A stretch of DNA of 42,062 bases from positions 1 to 42,062 of the IMG/VR virus record IMGVR_UViG_3300044675_001844; one strand, written 5' to 3'. Origin of the DNA: a virus. The notes under the pieces were generated by a model. That model worked only from the letters and a program-made list of their open reading frames with translations. It did not search any database and was not told the DNA's origin. Of the stretch, positions 16,250 through 25,376 are shown in pieces. Made by a program: the position numbers and the translations under genes. The first letter of the stretch is position 1. Each line of letters begins with the position of its first letter.

Positions 16250-19200
16250 ATGGACAAGAACGCTTTTAACCTACAGTACCAAGATGTAGCCCAGCGTACC
16301 GCAGAAAAGCTGGGGGTGCCCGCTGAGGCATTGCTGGCTCAGTGGGCGCTGGAAACTGGCTACGGTAAATCCATCGTACCCGGTACAAACAACTTAGGCA
16401 ACATCAAAGACTTTAGCGGTAAAGGCGTTGTTGCCAAAGATAACGCAACGAAGAGCATCGACAAGTATCGCGCCTACCAGAGCGTAGACGAATTTGCTGA
16501 TGACTTTGCTAGCCTGATACAGCGCAAGTACCCCAAGGCTGTCGGGCAGAAAAGTGTAGAGGGTTTTGCTACAGCCCTTAAAGCAGGCGGGTATGCCGAA
16601 GACCCCGACTACGTTAACAAGATTGTGCGGATTGCTGGTGGTACGCCTAACGTGGCAGTCCCAGCAACCAAGCCACCTAGCCGCTTTGAAGCGCTAGTAG
16701 AGGGCACAACCCAGTTTGAGGATGCGCGTAGACTGGACAGCAGTAAGTTCAACATGAACTATACTGGCCTAGCTATTCGCACCGAAGACGCTATACGCAC
16801 GAACTCTGTCACACCGGGGGTACTAGGCACCCTCGGCGCGGTACTCGGGGGCAATACCGACCAACTCGTTAATCGTGTATTCTTTTCTACCAACTACCCC
16901 GAAGAGTCGGGGTTTAAGCCCGACTTCGCGAAGCTGCCAGCTAACGCCGACCGTGACTTACTGGACGCGTTTGCTAAATCTAAGAGTACCCTAGAGGCTG
17001 AGAAGGTACTACGAGACTTTGACGATGAGCAGATGCGATTACAGACTATCGGGCGCAGCGGGCCAGTCGCTGCTACAGCAATGAGCTTTGGCGGCGAGCT
17101 GCTTTCGGCCACCAACTGGGTGACTGGCTTCGCAGGTGGGGCAGCTTTTGCCAAGGCAGGTTACTCCGCTACTGCGGCAGCTCGCGCTGGGCGCTATGGC
17201 GCAGCTATGGCCCGTGGGGCCACCGAGAACCTGATAACGGGCACAGCGGTAGAGGCTGCTCTACAAACGGCTGATGGCAAATTCGACCTAGCCGACACCG
17301 GCATTAATCTCGTAGCTGACGCTTTTATTGGCGTTGCTACTGGCGGCTGGAGCGCACGTTCTGGTGCTCTCAAAATCGCCGCTGAGACAGTCGAGCGAGC
17401 AAAGGCTGCTAAGTTTACCGAAGAGCTTGCTTATGCCGAAAGGGCCTCTGCCAAGCTCGGGCCGAGCGCCACGCCAGAGGCGATCATCGCCGAGGTGCAG
17501 GCTCTCAAGCAGGCCGACACAGCAGCACAAGTGCGAGTTAACACCGAGCAGCGTGGCGTGTTCGATGTAGAAGTACCGGAAGGCGCTGCACTTAAGGTGT
17601 CTAACGACTTGCCAACGATCAACCAACCCAAGGCTGAGTACGACACGGCTACGCTGCTGACATGGCGTGAAGAAGAGTTCTTGCCCGGTGGCGTTCATGC
17701 TGACGCTATACCAGCACGGACACAGGGCACGGTTAAGACGCTGGCAGACTTGCATGCGCTGCCACCGGGTGTGCACTTTGTAGGCTCAGCAGTTCCTGTC
17801 AAGATGAAGCCCGCTGTAGACACAGCCATGCGGCTGACTCGCAAGTTCTTAGGCGATGACTTCCGGTTTACCATTGCCGGTGAGAAGATTCCGCTAGACC
17901 TTCCTAACGGTGACACCATCTTCGCTAACGCTGACGTTGTGCAAGTGAGCAGCCGTGCTGCGATGATACGGGTAGACCCCGAACTCAGCGTTACTCAGCA
18001 GATTCGCTCGGTAGTGCATGAGATAGGCCACGCTGTGTTCAACAAGAACATAAGCACACTGGCACCCAAAGAGCGAGCAGGCTTGGTTAAAGCGTTTCAG
18101 GATTTCCTAGACGAGACTAACCCTGACGTTGCTCGCAGTAAACGATTCAGCTTACTCAACTCCGACCAAGCCCCCGAGCAGACTAACACACCAGAACTGG
18201 TGTCGGCCTACGAGCGGAACTGGGACGAGTTCAGTGCGGAGCAGTTTGTCAAGTACGTGGAAGACGATGTTAACGGAGCCAACAAGCTCGGCTTGGCTAA
18301 AGGCACAGTCGCAGTTTTGAAGGCTGCTATACAGCAGGCCCTAGAATTCTTAGGTTTGGCGAAGCGCCAGAACATCGGGGTAACCAATGAATACAAGGCT
18401 CTCTTCGATTCCTTGGCTGCTGACGTAGCCCTTACTAAGCTGGCGCAAGCCGATGCGCCAACACGGCAAGCCGTGGCAGTTGTTAACGAGTTCCTGAATG
18501 ACCCCGACGCTATCAAGTACGGCTTGTCTAACTTGCCCGTTAGCACACCTGCTGAGCGTAAGAAGGCTCAAGCGATGAAGGCGCTACACCAGAAGGCCGA
18601 GAAATGGGCTATCGACAACCCCAAGGATGAGGCATGGGACAATCGAGCTAAGAACTGGGCTGACAACGATGTGTTTAATGTCGCGTCTATCGGCTTAGTC
18701 ATGCTCAAGTCTGATAGCCCCTTGGTACGTATGATTGCTAGCGAGTTGCTTGAAGACAGCAGCGGCGTTGCGGGTGTGCGTAAGTCTACCGCAGCTATCA
18801 CTAAGTATATCATAGAGCGCCGGATATTAGGCAATGCCCTGCTAGATGTAGAGCGCTCGTTTGACCTATGGGTTAGCGACAAGCCCGGGAGTATCAAGGA
18901 TTCGTTTAGTGGCGGGGAGTATCGCAAAGAGTTCAACAAGCTCGTGTTTGAAGAGGTTGAGCGCCGGGGCCAAGCTGGCTACGTTGCACAGACCCCGGCG
19001 AGCATCCCTAGCGCGGCGGTAGTTAAAGCTGCTGATGCTATGCAGGCTGCGTTTAAGCGCAGTGCTGACGAGCAGATCAGTGCCAAGACGCTGGGTCACG
19101 AAGCGCTCGACGGCAAAGAAGCCTACATGACTCACAGGATTAGCCCAGCGCTAGTGCGCGGCCTGACCAACGAGCAGAGCCGTATTTTGCATAGTGCGCT

Positions 19201-20938
19201 AGTAGACCAGTTCGTGACCATCGAAGGGTGGGACATGACGTTTGCCGACAAGCTCGCGTCTAAGTACATGGAGCGCGTAGTCAAGCGGGCTAACGGTGAC
19301 TTTTCGAGTACCGTGGGCGGTAACAGCGCCGAGTCTTCCGAGCTGGTGCGTGAGGCCTTGATTGGCCTTAAGCTGCCAGAGCAGGTCATAGCTGACCACA
19401 TGGCTAGCTTTACCAAAGGCGCTGCCAACTTCACGAAGAAACGCTTGAACCTAGACTTGCACCGTGTGTACGAAACCCCGCAAGGGCCTTTTAAGCTGCT
19501 CGATGTATTCGAGACTGACCCGATAACCTTGATTAGAGCGCAAGCGCAGCGGGCTAGCGGCGAAGTTGCGCTAATGAGCAAAGGCATCAAGGGCAAGCCC
19601 GGGATGGAGTTGCTGCGAGAAGCAATGCAGTATGGCGAAGACGGTAAGAAAGCTAACGACCAACAGCTAGAAGCCTTTGACCAAGCGGCTGCCGAAATGT
19701 TCGGTGACCCCTTTGGCACTAAGGCGACTAAGTGGATGGAGCGAGCCATGAGCGCTAACGTGCTTATCCGCATGGGTAGCAGCGTTATCAACCAGTTAGG
19801 TGAGGTGATTAACGGCGTGTTTCACGTAGGGGCTATGAAGACCCTAGATAGCATCGCTGGCATCCCGAGACTTAAGGGAGAGATTGATGCGCTAGTCCGT
19901 GGCGAGGTAGTAGATAACCCAATCATAGGTAGCCTAGAAACTACCGGAACGGAGTTTGGATTAGACAGCCATCGTGTTGTACTTCCTTATGACAGCCCCG
20001 ACCATGCGTACCCTACCTACGGGCAGGATACCTTGACGATGACTGACAGGCTCTTACGTGGCGGCGGCTACTTGCAAGCTAAGCTCTCAGGCTGGCGGCT
20101 GATACACAGCACACAGCAGCGGGGCATGGCGGAGCAAGTGACGAAGAAGGTCTTTCGCTATATCCGAGAGGGTAAAGAGGATGCAGCCTTGCAGGGCTTT
20201 GGCATTACGCCGGAGCTACGCGCCAAGCTAGAAGCCGAGTTACCTAACATCGCGGTGTTTGCACCCAACGGCTCGCTAAAAGCGCTAGACATAACCAAGA
20301 TGGCTGACCAAGCTGCGGCAAGCGAGCTAGTGCAGGTAGTCCACCGTGGCGTTAACCAGATTATCCAAGGCACCTTTATTGGTGAGCGGGGTAAATGGGC
20401 ACATGACGGTTGGCTTAAGCTGCTGCTCCAATTTCGATCATTCCCTATTATTGCTATGGAAAAGCAATGGGGTAGGCAAGTTAATACTCGCGGAGTTGCG
20501 GCTGCCCTAGGCATACTTGTCGGCTCCATGAGCATTGCGGCACCTCTGCACATGGCTCGCGTTTACGCTGCCAGCATTGGGCGGGAAGACCAGCAAGAGT
20601 TTATCGACCAACGACTTACTCCTCAAGCTATTGCTATGGCTACTATGAACTACGTGGCTATGTCCGGGTTGTTCGGAGACTTTATGCAGCTACTAACTGC
20701 TGTGTCGCCCGACGAGTTTAAGAAAGCTACTGGGCTACAGCAAGCTGGCACAAGAGTGGGCACTGAGTCCGACTTTATTGGGTCGTTCATTGCTCCTTCG
20801 GCAGACTTGGTTAACGACTTGTGGAAGTATGCTCAAAGCCCCGATGATTTCAAAGAGGGGTCTAAGCTATTACCATTTGGTAGGGTGCCTTACCTCATCC
20901 CGCTGCTTAACACAATACCAAAACCAGAGCGGGACTGA
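16250..20938 (+). CDS. Giant internal virion protein, T7 gp16-like, with peptidoglycan hydrolase domain and an HEIGH metalloprotease-like motif (1562 aa)
   Basis: This is the third ejected core protein. Residues 1-130 form a peptidoglycan hydrolase domain of the glucosaminidase/muramidase type: LLAQWALETGYGKS (putative catalytic E35) and NNLGNIKDFSGK. T7 gp16 carries a transglycosylase at the same place. Around residues 515-690 is a second domain with VVHEIGHAVF (H590, E591, H594), preceded by strand-like sequence and followed at 658-665 by WDEFSAEQ, whose glutamates could be the third zinc ligand. That is the pattern of gluzincin metallopeptidases. The long C-terminal helical part is typical of gp16 homologues. 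Hydrophobic stretches near 285 and 1430 may enter membranes. Confidence 0.92.
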   Translation: MDKNAFNLQYQDVAQRTAEKLGVPAEALLAQWALETGYGKSIVPGTNNLGNIKDFSGKGVVAKDNATKSIDKYRAYQSVDEFADDFASLIQRKYPKAVGQKSVEGFATALKAGGYAEDPDYVNKIVRIAGGTPNVAVPATKPPSRFEALVEGTTQFEDARRLDSSKFNMNYTGLAIRTEDAIRTNSVTPGVLGTLGAVLGGNTDQLVNRVFFSTNYPEESGFKPDFAKLPANADRDLLDAFAKSKSTLEAEKVLRDFDDEQMRLQTIGRSGPVAATAMSFGGELLSATNWVTGFAGGAAFAKAGYSATAAARAGRYGAAMARGATENLITGTAVEAALQTADGKFDLADTGINLVADAFIGVATGGWSARSGALKIAAETVERAKAAKFTEELAYAERASAKLGPSATPEAIIAEVQALKQADTAAQVRVNTEQRGVFDVEVPEGAALKVSNDLPTINQPKAEYDTATLLTWREEEFLPGGVHADAIPARTQGTVKTLADLHALPPGVHFVGSAVPVKMKPAVDTAMRLTRKFLGDDFRFTIAGEKIPLDLPNGDTIFANADVVQVSSRAAMIRVDPELSVTQQIRSVVHEIGHAVFNKNISTLAPKERAGLVKAFQDFLDETNPDVARSKRFSLLNSDQAPEQTNTPELVSAYERNWDEFSAEQFVKYVEDDVNGANKLGLAKGTVAVLKAAIQQALEFLGLAKRQNIGVTNEYKALFDSLAADVALTKLAQADAPTRQAVAVVNEFLNDPDAIKYGLSNLPVSTPAERKKAQAMKALHQKAEKWAIDNPKDEAWDNRAKNWADNDVFNVASIGLVMLKSDSPLVRMIASELLEDSSGVAGVRKSTAAITKYIIERRILGNALLDVERSFDLWVSDKPGSIKDSFSGGEYRKEFNKLVFEEVERRGQAGYVAQTPASIPSAAVVKAADAMQAAFKRSADEQISAKTLGHEALDGKEAYMTHRISPALVRGLTNEQSRILHSALVDQFVTIEGWDMTFADKLASKYMERVVKRANGDFSSTVGGNSAESSELVREALIGLKLPEQVIADHMASFTKGAANFTKKRLNLDLHRVYETPQGPFKLLDVFETDPITLIRAQAQRASGEVALMSKGIKGKPGMELLREAMQYGEDGKKANDQQLEAFDQAAAEMFGDPFGTKATKWMERAMSANVLIRMGSSVINQLGEVINGVFHVGAMKTLDSIAGIPRLKGEIDALVRGEVVDNPIIGSLETTGTEFGLDSHRVVLPYDSPDHAYPTYGQDTLTMTDRLLRGGGYLQAKLSGWRLIHSTQQRGMAEQVTKKVFRYIREGKEDAALQGFGITPELRAKLEAELPNIAVFAPNGSLKALDITKMADQAAASELVQVVHRGVNQIIQGTFIGERGKWAHDGWLKLLLQFRSFPIIAMEKQWGRQVNTRGVAAALGILVGSMSIAAPLHMARVYAASIGREDQQEFIDQRLTPQAIAMATMNYVAMSGLFGDFMQLLTAVSPDEFKKATGLQQAGTRVGTESDFIGSFIAPSADLVNDLWKYAQSPDDFKEGSKLLPFGRVPYLIPLLNTIPKPERD

Positions 20939-20939
20939 T

Positions 20940-20955
20940 TCAGTACCTGTAACAC
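20940..20955 (+). promoter_or_regulatory. Candidate phage RNA polymerase promoter P3 (tail fibre)
   Basis: TCAGTACCTGTAACAC fits the motif and is identical over 17 bases (from 20939) to the copy at 40904. It lies directly after the gp16 stop and only six bases before a terminator-like hairpin. Confidence 0.68.
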
Positions 20956-20961
20956 AACTTA

Positions 20962-20988
20962 CCCCTCCCTAACCGGAGGGGTTTCTTT
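20962..20988 (+). terminator. Terminator-like hairpin before the tail fibre gene
   Basis: Stem CCCCTCC/GGAGGGG (20962-20968 with 20975-20981), loop CTAACC, followed by TTTCTTT. The stem is identical to the terminator after the capsid gene. It follows promoter P3 immediately, so it may either attenuate or act as a 5' hairpin of the tail fibre transcript. Confidence 0.7.
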
Positions 20989-21001
20989 CTTAGGAGGGCG
21001 A

Positions 21002-22432
21002 ATGCCTACACCAATCGAGCAACTGCTCAGCCGAACAGTATACGATACGGACGGCTCCACTACTGTGTGGGACTTCTCGTTTGCTAGTGGGTACTTAGAC
21101 CCCTCTCACGTTAAGGCTTACACGACAGATTCTTTGGGCGCACGTAACGAGATAGTCGTTACGGAGCCTATGCTAATTGGGGAGTTCCAGCTACAGATCA
21201 CCCCGGCACTAGCCGATGGCCTAGTGCTAACTATTTACCGGGACACCCCGAAGGATGCACCGCTAGTTAACTTTGTTGACGAGACTAGCTTTAGCGAGTT
21301 ATCCCTAGACACTAACGCTAAGCAGGCCGTCATGGTTGCTGCCGAGGCTATTGATACTGTTAATTCTAGCGACATTCAGGGCGCTATTGAGGCTGCCGAG
21401 TCTGCGGCTACTGCTGCTGCTGAGGCTGCTGCTAGTGCTGCAAGCGTAGACGCTGCGGCTGCTACGGCTACCGCAGAGGCTGATTCAGCTATTGCCGCGG
21501 CTGCCGCTGCTGCCGCGAGTGCTGCATCAATCAACCCTGCTAGCTTCGCCACTGCTGCCCAAGGCGCTAAGGCCGACAGCGCGTTGCAACTTACTAGCCT
21601 TAGTGGTGCTGCTGTTAAAGCGACTCCGGTGGATGCCGACGAGTTTACATTTCTCGACAGTGCTGCTAGCTTTGTCCTTAAAAGATTTACGTGGGCTAAC
21701 CTTAAGTCAGTCTTAACTACTGCTCTGTCAGCTACGTTCGCCCTGCGTGGGGCTAACACGGACATTACGAGCTTGTCTGGTCTTGTCGCAAGAGGCCTAA
21801 GATTTCTGAGTACGGGTAGCATCGACCTTGCTTCTGGTATGCCTGTCTCGGGGAGCTACGTCGCTGGCGACCTTGTGCTAGAGTTTACTACCATCAGCAG
21901 AATTTCTGGCTGGCGGCGGTTAACTACGGGTTCGGGGCATGTGCTCAATACTGACTGGGCGTACTTCTCCGGTAACAGCATCAACCGAGGCACGGCTGTA
22001 CCCACAACCAGCGGGACAAGCGTTGATTTCACCGGCATCCCCGCTGGCGTAAACCGCATCACGGTGATGCTTCGTGGATGCAGTCTTTCTGGTACTAGCG
22101 ATTACATGGTACAGCTCGGTGACTCCGGGGGTGTTGAAAACTCCGGGTACTCAGGTGGATTGAACCCATTGAGCGCGTGGTTTAGTACCGGCTTCCGAGT
22201 GACGGATGTGGCGACTGCCGCGCAGACACTAGATTGCGTCATGGTTTTGACCCGCATTGATGGAAACAACTGGATGTGTTCGTTTAACACAGGTCACCCA
22301 GCTTCCAACATCGCAAGGTCTGGCGCTGGTTCCAAATCGCTGTCGGACACTCTTACGCAAGTCAGAGTTACCAGCGTGAATGGCACGGACACCCTAGACC
22401 TAGGCTCAGCCAACGTATTTTGGGAGTTCTAA
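21002..22432 (+). CDS. Tail fibre with T7-type N-terminal attachment domain (476 aa)
   Basis: Residues 1-125 match the podoviral tail-fibre N-terminal domain that docks onto the tail: SRTVYDTDGSTTVWDFSF, LVLTIYRDTP and VNFVDETSFSELSLDTNAKQ. An Ala-rich coiled coil (about 125-185) forms the shaft. The C-terminal domain from about 325 (PTTSGTSVDFTGIPAGVNRI onward) resembles a receptor-binding module found in many unrelated phage and prophage tails. The DNA for this last part uses CTA/CTAG less than the rest of the gene, which suggests module exchange. An AGGAGG site precedes the ATG. Confidence 0.92.
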   Translation: MPTPIEQLLSRTVYDTDGSTTVWDFSFASGYLDPSHVKAYTTDSLGARNEIVVTEPMLIGEFQLQITPALADGLVLTIYRDTPKDAPLVNFVDETSFSELSLDTNAKQAVMVAAEAIDTVNSSDIQGAIEAAESAATAAAEAAASAASVDAAAATATAEADSAIAAAAAAAASAASINPASFATAAQGAKADSALQLTSLSGAAVKATPVDADEFTFLDSAASFVLKRFTWANLKSVLTTALSATFALRGANTDITSLSGLVARGLRFLSTGSIDLASGMPVSGSYVAGDLVLEFTTISRISGWRRLTTGSGHVLNTDWAYFSGNSINRGTAVPTTSGTSVDFTGIPAGVNRITVMLRGCSLSGTSDYMVQLGDSGGVENSGYSGGLNPLSAWFSTGFRVTDVATAAQTLDCVMVLTRIDGNNWMCSFNTGHPASNIARSGAGSKSLSDTLTQVRVTSVNGTDTLDLGSANVFWEF

Positions 22433-22795
22433 ATGCCAACACGTAAAGAAGTGAACTGCCTAACTGGTGAAGTCGTAGAACACGAACTCACTCAGGCTGA
22501 GCTCGACGCAATTGCAGCAATGCCCGCCCCTCCCGGCTCCACACCACTAGAGCAAATCCGAGCAATCGAAGCAGCCAAAGCCGATGATTCTGCAAAGGTC
22601 GTTCGCCAAACACTGTTGATGGCGGTAGTGGACAAGGCAATGGAGCGGCCCGAGGTCGTAGCCATGCTGCAAGCCTACCCTGCCGAAGCGGTGAAAGCGC
22701 AAGTCATATCCACACTGGTAGACACCGACCCCGGCTTTAAGCTCATGTGGGAGCTAGAGCAAGCCATTGAACCACTGCGGGCGCTGGTGCCATGA
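22433..22795 (+). CDS. Probable tail fibre-associated (chaperone-like) protein (120 aa)
   Basis: It starts one base after the tail fibre stop, with GGGAG upstream. The N-terminus (MPTRKEVNCLTGEVVEHELT, then QAELDAIAA) resembles small proteins encoded next to tail fibres in many phages and prophages, thought to assist fibre folding. The rest is helical and acidic, with no membrane segment. Its codon style matches the C-terminal fibre module, suggesting the two travel together. Function is by position and resemblance only. Confidence 0.55.
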   Translation: MPTRKEVNCLTGEVVEHELTQAELDAIAAMPAPPGSTPLEQIRAIEAAKADDSAKVVRQTLLMAVVDKAMERPEVVAMLQAYPAEAVKAQVISTLVDTDPGFKLMWELEQAIEPLRALVP

Positions 22796-23085
22796 TAAGC
22801 CTCGCCCTTGCTCTTTTGTATCCTATAGCGATACAGTATAAACGCGGCGGGGCTTGGTCAGCGCTGCTGCCACTCGCCTTTGTGACTGGCGTAATCGACG
22901 TTATAGCCAACTACACAGAGCTTGCTTTGCTTACTTGGCAATTCCCTCTGCGTACCGAACCCACATTCAGTCATCGCTTATACCGCCTACGTAAAGGCAA
23001 CCGCTGGCAACGCTTTGTTGCTCGCGTAGTAATTCCCTACCTTAACTTTTTCGACCCCGGACATATTAAAGATGAACCACCCTGA
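22792..23085 (+). CDS. Small inner-membrane protein of unknown function (97 aa)
   Basis: Two hydrophobic segments (residues 2-15 and about 22-50) are followed by a basic soluble tail with FSHRLYRL and a C-terminal FFDPGHIKDEPP. Proteins of this shape are common next to holins in proteobacterial podoviruses, with no assigned role. ATG overlaps the upstream stop, and its own end overlaps the holin start by 14 bases, placing it in the lysis/packaging operon. Confidence 0.7.
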   Translation: MISLALALLYPIAIQYKRGGAWSALLPLAFVTGVIDVIANYTELALLTWQFPLRTEPTFSHRLYRLRKGNRWQRFVARVVIPYLNFFDPGHIKDEPP

Positions 23086-23263
23086 CATAACCGAAGGGCT
23101 TAAAGCAGCCCCTACGCTCACCGTTGGTGGCCTTACTCTGTTTGGGGTAGGGCTATCTGATTGGGTGCTATTAGCCACCCTCGTCTATACCGTGTTCCAA
23201 ACCTACTTCCTGCTTAGGGATAAGTGGTGGATACCGAGAAAGGTTCGCAATGGCCGCAAGTGA
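23072..23263 (+). CDS. Holin (63 aa)
   Basis: This is a small membrane protein expected to permeabilise the inner membrane and, with a SAR endolysin, set lysis timing. Two hydrophobic stretches (about 17-28 and 31-47) are separated by a short turn, followed by the basic C-terminus RDKWWIPRKVRNGRK. This pattern, including the VLLATLVYTVFQTYFLLRDKW segment, is typical of podoviral holins encoded beside terminase. It overlaps both neighbours. Confidence 0.82.
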   Translation: MNHPDITEGLKAAPTLTVGGLTLFGVGLSDWVLLATLVYTVFQTYFLLRDKWWIPRKVRNGRK

Positions 23264-23567
23264 AAAAATATTAGGCGAGCTACACGCACAGGTAGCCAAG
23301 GCGCTAACCGAACAAGTAGTAGGTTACACTGAAACACTAGAAGACGGTAGCAGTAAAGTTGTTCGCCCAAGTCCGGCACTGTTAGGGGCGGCTATTGCTT
23401 ATCTTAAGAACAACAACATCACTGCCGATGCCGAGGATAACGCCGCTCTCCGAGAGCTTGGCGAATCCCTCAAGGCTCGCCGTCAGAAGAAGTTGCCCCC
23501 TGCTATGCTTGACGCAGCAGCCGAGGCCTTTGCTGAGCGCTTCGGTGGCGGGGGTATGATTCAATGA
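23250..23567 (+). CDS. Terminase small subunit (105 aa)
   Basis: DNA-recognition subunit of the packaging motor, T7 gp18-like. It begins with a helical segment, has a middle SPALLGAAIAYLKNNNITAD stretch typical of the family, and ends in a helix plus Gly-rich tail. It directly precedes and overlaps the large terminase gene (ATGA at 23564). Length is close to T7 gp18 (89 aa). Confidence 0.87.
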   Translation: MAASEKILGELHAQVAKALTEQVVGYTETLEDGSSKVVRPSPALLGAAIAYLKNNNITADAEDNAALRELGESLKARRQKKLPPAMLDAAAEAFAERFGGGGMIQ

Positions 23568-25348
23568 GAGCAAGAGAGTCCCTACCCTTAGCGCAAGCCC
23601 GGTGGGAACAACTCACGCTTGTGCAACAACACTATAGCTCGTTTATTCCATTCCTTGAGGATGTGATGGATGAGCTAGGGTTTAGCACTACAGAGATACA
23701 GAAAGACATTGGTGGCTACATAGCCTACGGCCCGCAGTACCTTATGGTACAGGCGCAGCGCTCGCAGGCTAAGACCACCATTGCTGCTGCATTCTGCGTA
23801 TGGTACTTAATCCATAACCCCGCTGGGCGTACGCTCATCGTATCCGCAGGTGGCGACCAAGCCACGGATATTGCTACCCTGATCGTCCGTATCATTATGA
23901 ACATGGACGTTCTCGCATGCATGCGCCCTGATAAGAGTGCCGGTGACCGTACCTCAGTTGAGGGCTTTGATATTCACCATAGCCTTAAGGGCATTGATAA
24001 GTCGGCCTCGGTTGACTGTATCGGTATCGACGCTAACTTGCAGGGTCGCCGTGCTGACTTGCTTATCCCTGACGATATTGAGTCAAGCAAGAACTCTGCT
24101 ACGCCCACACAACGGGCTAAGCTGCTTCACCTGACCAAAGACTTTACCTCTATCAACCAGACCGGGCGTATCATTTGGCTGGGTACTCCACAAACGATGG
24201 AGTCGATTTACAACAGCCTCCCGGCCCGCGGCGTGGTTACGCGCATTTGGCCCGGTAGGTACCCCACGCCCGCGCAACGCGAGCACTACGGGGCTTCTCT
24301 GGCCCCTCTGATAGCCACCCGGCTAGGGCGCGACCCTAGCTTGGCGACAGGCGGCGGGCTGCTGGGCGACCAAGGCCAGCCGATTGATGCGGCCTTGCTA
24401 GACGAAGAGACTTTGCAGAAGAAAGAGCGCGACCAAGGTACAGCATACTTCCAGTTACAGCACATGCTGAATACTGCGATGATGGATGCCTTGCGCTATC
24501 CGCTCAAAGCCGAGCGTATCACCGTGATACAGCCCGGTGGCGATCAGTTTCCGCTGACCGTTGTTCGTGGCATGGTGGCTACGGCGCTTAAGGACTATGT
24601 AGTTCACGAGCATGCCTTTAAGCTAAGCATGCCGCACGACATAAGCAAGGAAACATCTAAGCTGCAATCCATTGTGGCGTACATAGACCCGGCTGGCGGT
24701 GGCGCTAACGGGGATGAGACTGCTTATGCAGTTGGGGGATTTCTTAATGGCAACGTGTACTTGCTCAGCGTCGGGGGTATTCCCGGCGGGTATGACCCCG
24801 ACAAACTAACCACTCTGGCTCAGAGGCTCAAGCCCTTCGAGAGCATGGGGGCTGGTCAAATGGTAGTTAAGATAGAGAAAAACATGGGCTTCGGCGCGTT
24901 CCGTGCCGTGTTCACACCAGTGCTTCGTAAAGCCTTGCCCAACGCTGGCATTGCTGACGATCTGGTAACCGGCCAAAAAGAGGCCCGTATCATCAACACC
25001 CTAGAACCCGTGATGGGCCGAGGGTCGCTGATTATTACAGAGGATGCCGTGAGGCATGACCTTGAGACAAGTAGCTCGCATGCACCCGCAGCGCGGCTCA
25101 CCTACAGCTTCTTTTATCAGCTAGCCAAAATCAGCAAGACGCGCAATGCGCTTGTCCATGACGATAGGCTAGACGCTGTAGAGGGAATGGTTCGCCATTT
25201 CACTGAGGCCCTTGCCTTAGACCAAAGGAAGCACCTCGCTTCCCTCGCTGCCAAAGCTCACGCCAAGGCAATCGCTGACCCACTGGGTTATAATCGGTAT
25301 TCTGTTACTCCGCACAAGCGGGACAGTATGCTTAAGCGCCGTCGTTAA
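23564..25348 (+). CDS. Terminase large subunit (594 aa)
   Basis: ATPase/nuclease that packages and cuts phage DNA, T7 gp19-like. The ATPase has a deviant Walker A (RSQAKTT, K70) and Walker B with catalytic glutamate (LLIPDDIES, D170/D171, E173). C-terminal RNase H-fold nuclease motifs are visible as YIDPAGGG near 376 and HDDRLDAVEGM near 535. Length matches T7 gp19 (586 aa). Confidence 0.96.
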   Translation: MRARESLPLAQARWEQLTLVQQHYSSFIPFLEDVMDELGFSTTEIQKDIGGYIAYGPQYLMVQAQRSQAKTTIAAAFCVWYLIHNPAGRTLIVSAGGDQATDIATLIVRIIMNMDVLACMRPDKSAGDRTSVEGFDIHHSLKGIDKSASVDCIGIDANLQGRRADLLIPDDIESSKNSATPTQRAKLLHLTKDFTSINQTGRIIWLGTPQTMESIYNSLPARGVVTRIWPGRYPTPAQREHYGASLAPLIATRLGRDPSLATGGGLLGDQGQPIDAALLDEETLQKKERDQGTAYFQLQHMLNTAMMDALRYPLKAERITVIQPGGDQFPLTVVRGMVATALKDYVVHEHAFKLSMPHDISKETSKLQSIVAYIDPAGGGANGDETAYAVGGFLNGNVYLLSVGGIPGGYDPDKLTTLAQRLKPFESMGAGQMVVKIEKNMGFGAFRAVFTPVLRKALPNAGIADDLVTGQKEARIINTLEPVMGRGSLIITEDAVRHDLETSSSHAPAARLTYSFFYQLAKISKTRNALVHDDRLDAVEGMVRHFTEALALDQRKHLASLAAKAHAKAIADPLGYNRYSVTPHKRDSMLKRRR

Positions 25349-25376
25349 ATCGACCGCCTCACTCTAAAGGACACCT

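Noticed and set aside
19132-19791. Minus-strand open frame of 219 codons inside the gp16-like gene
   Set aside because: Shadow frame; low-complexity Ser/Leu/Ala composition and no neighbouring minus-strand genes.
21376-21822. Minus-strand Ala-rich frame inside the tail fibre
   Set aside because: Reflects the GCT/GCN repeats of the fibre coiled coil read in reverse.
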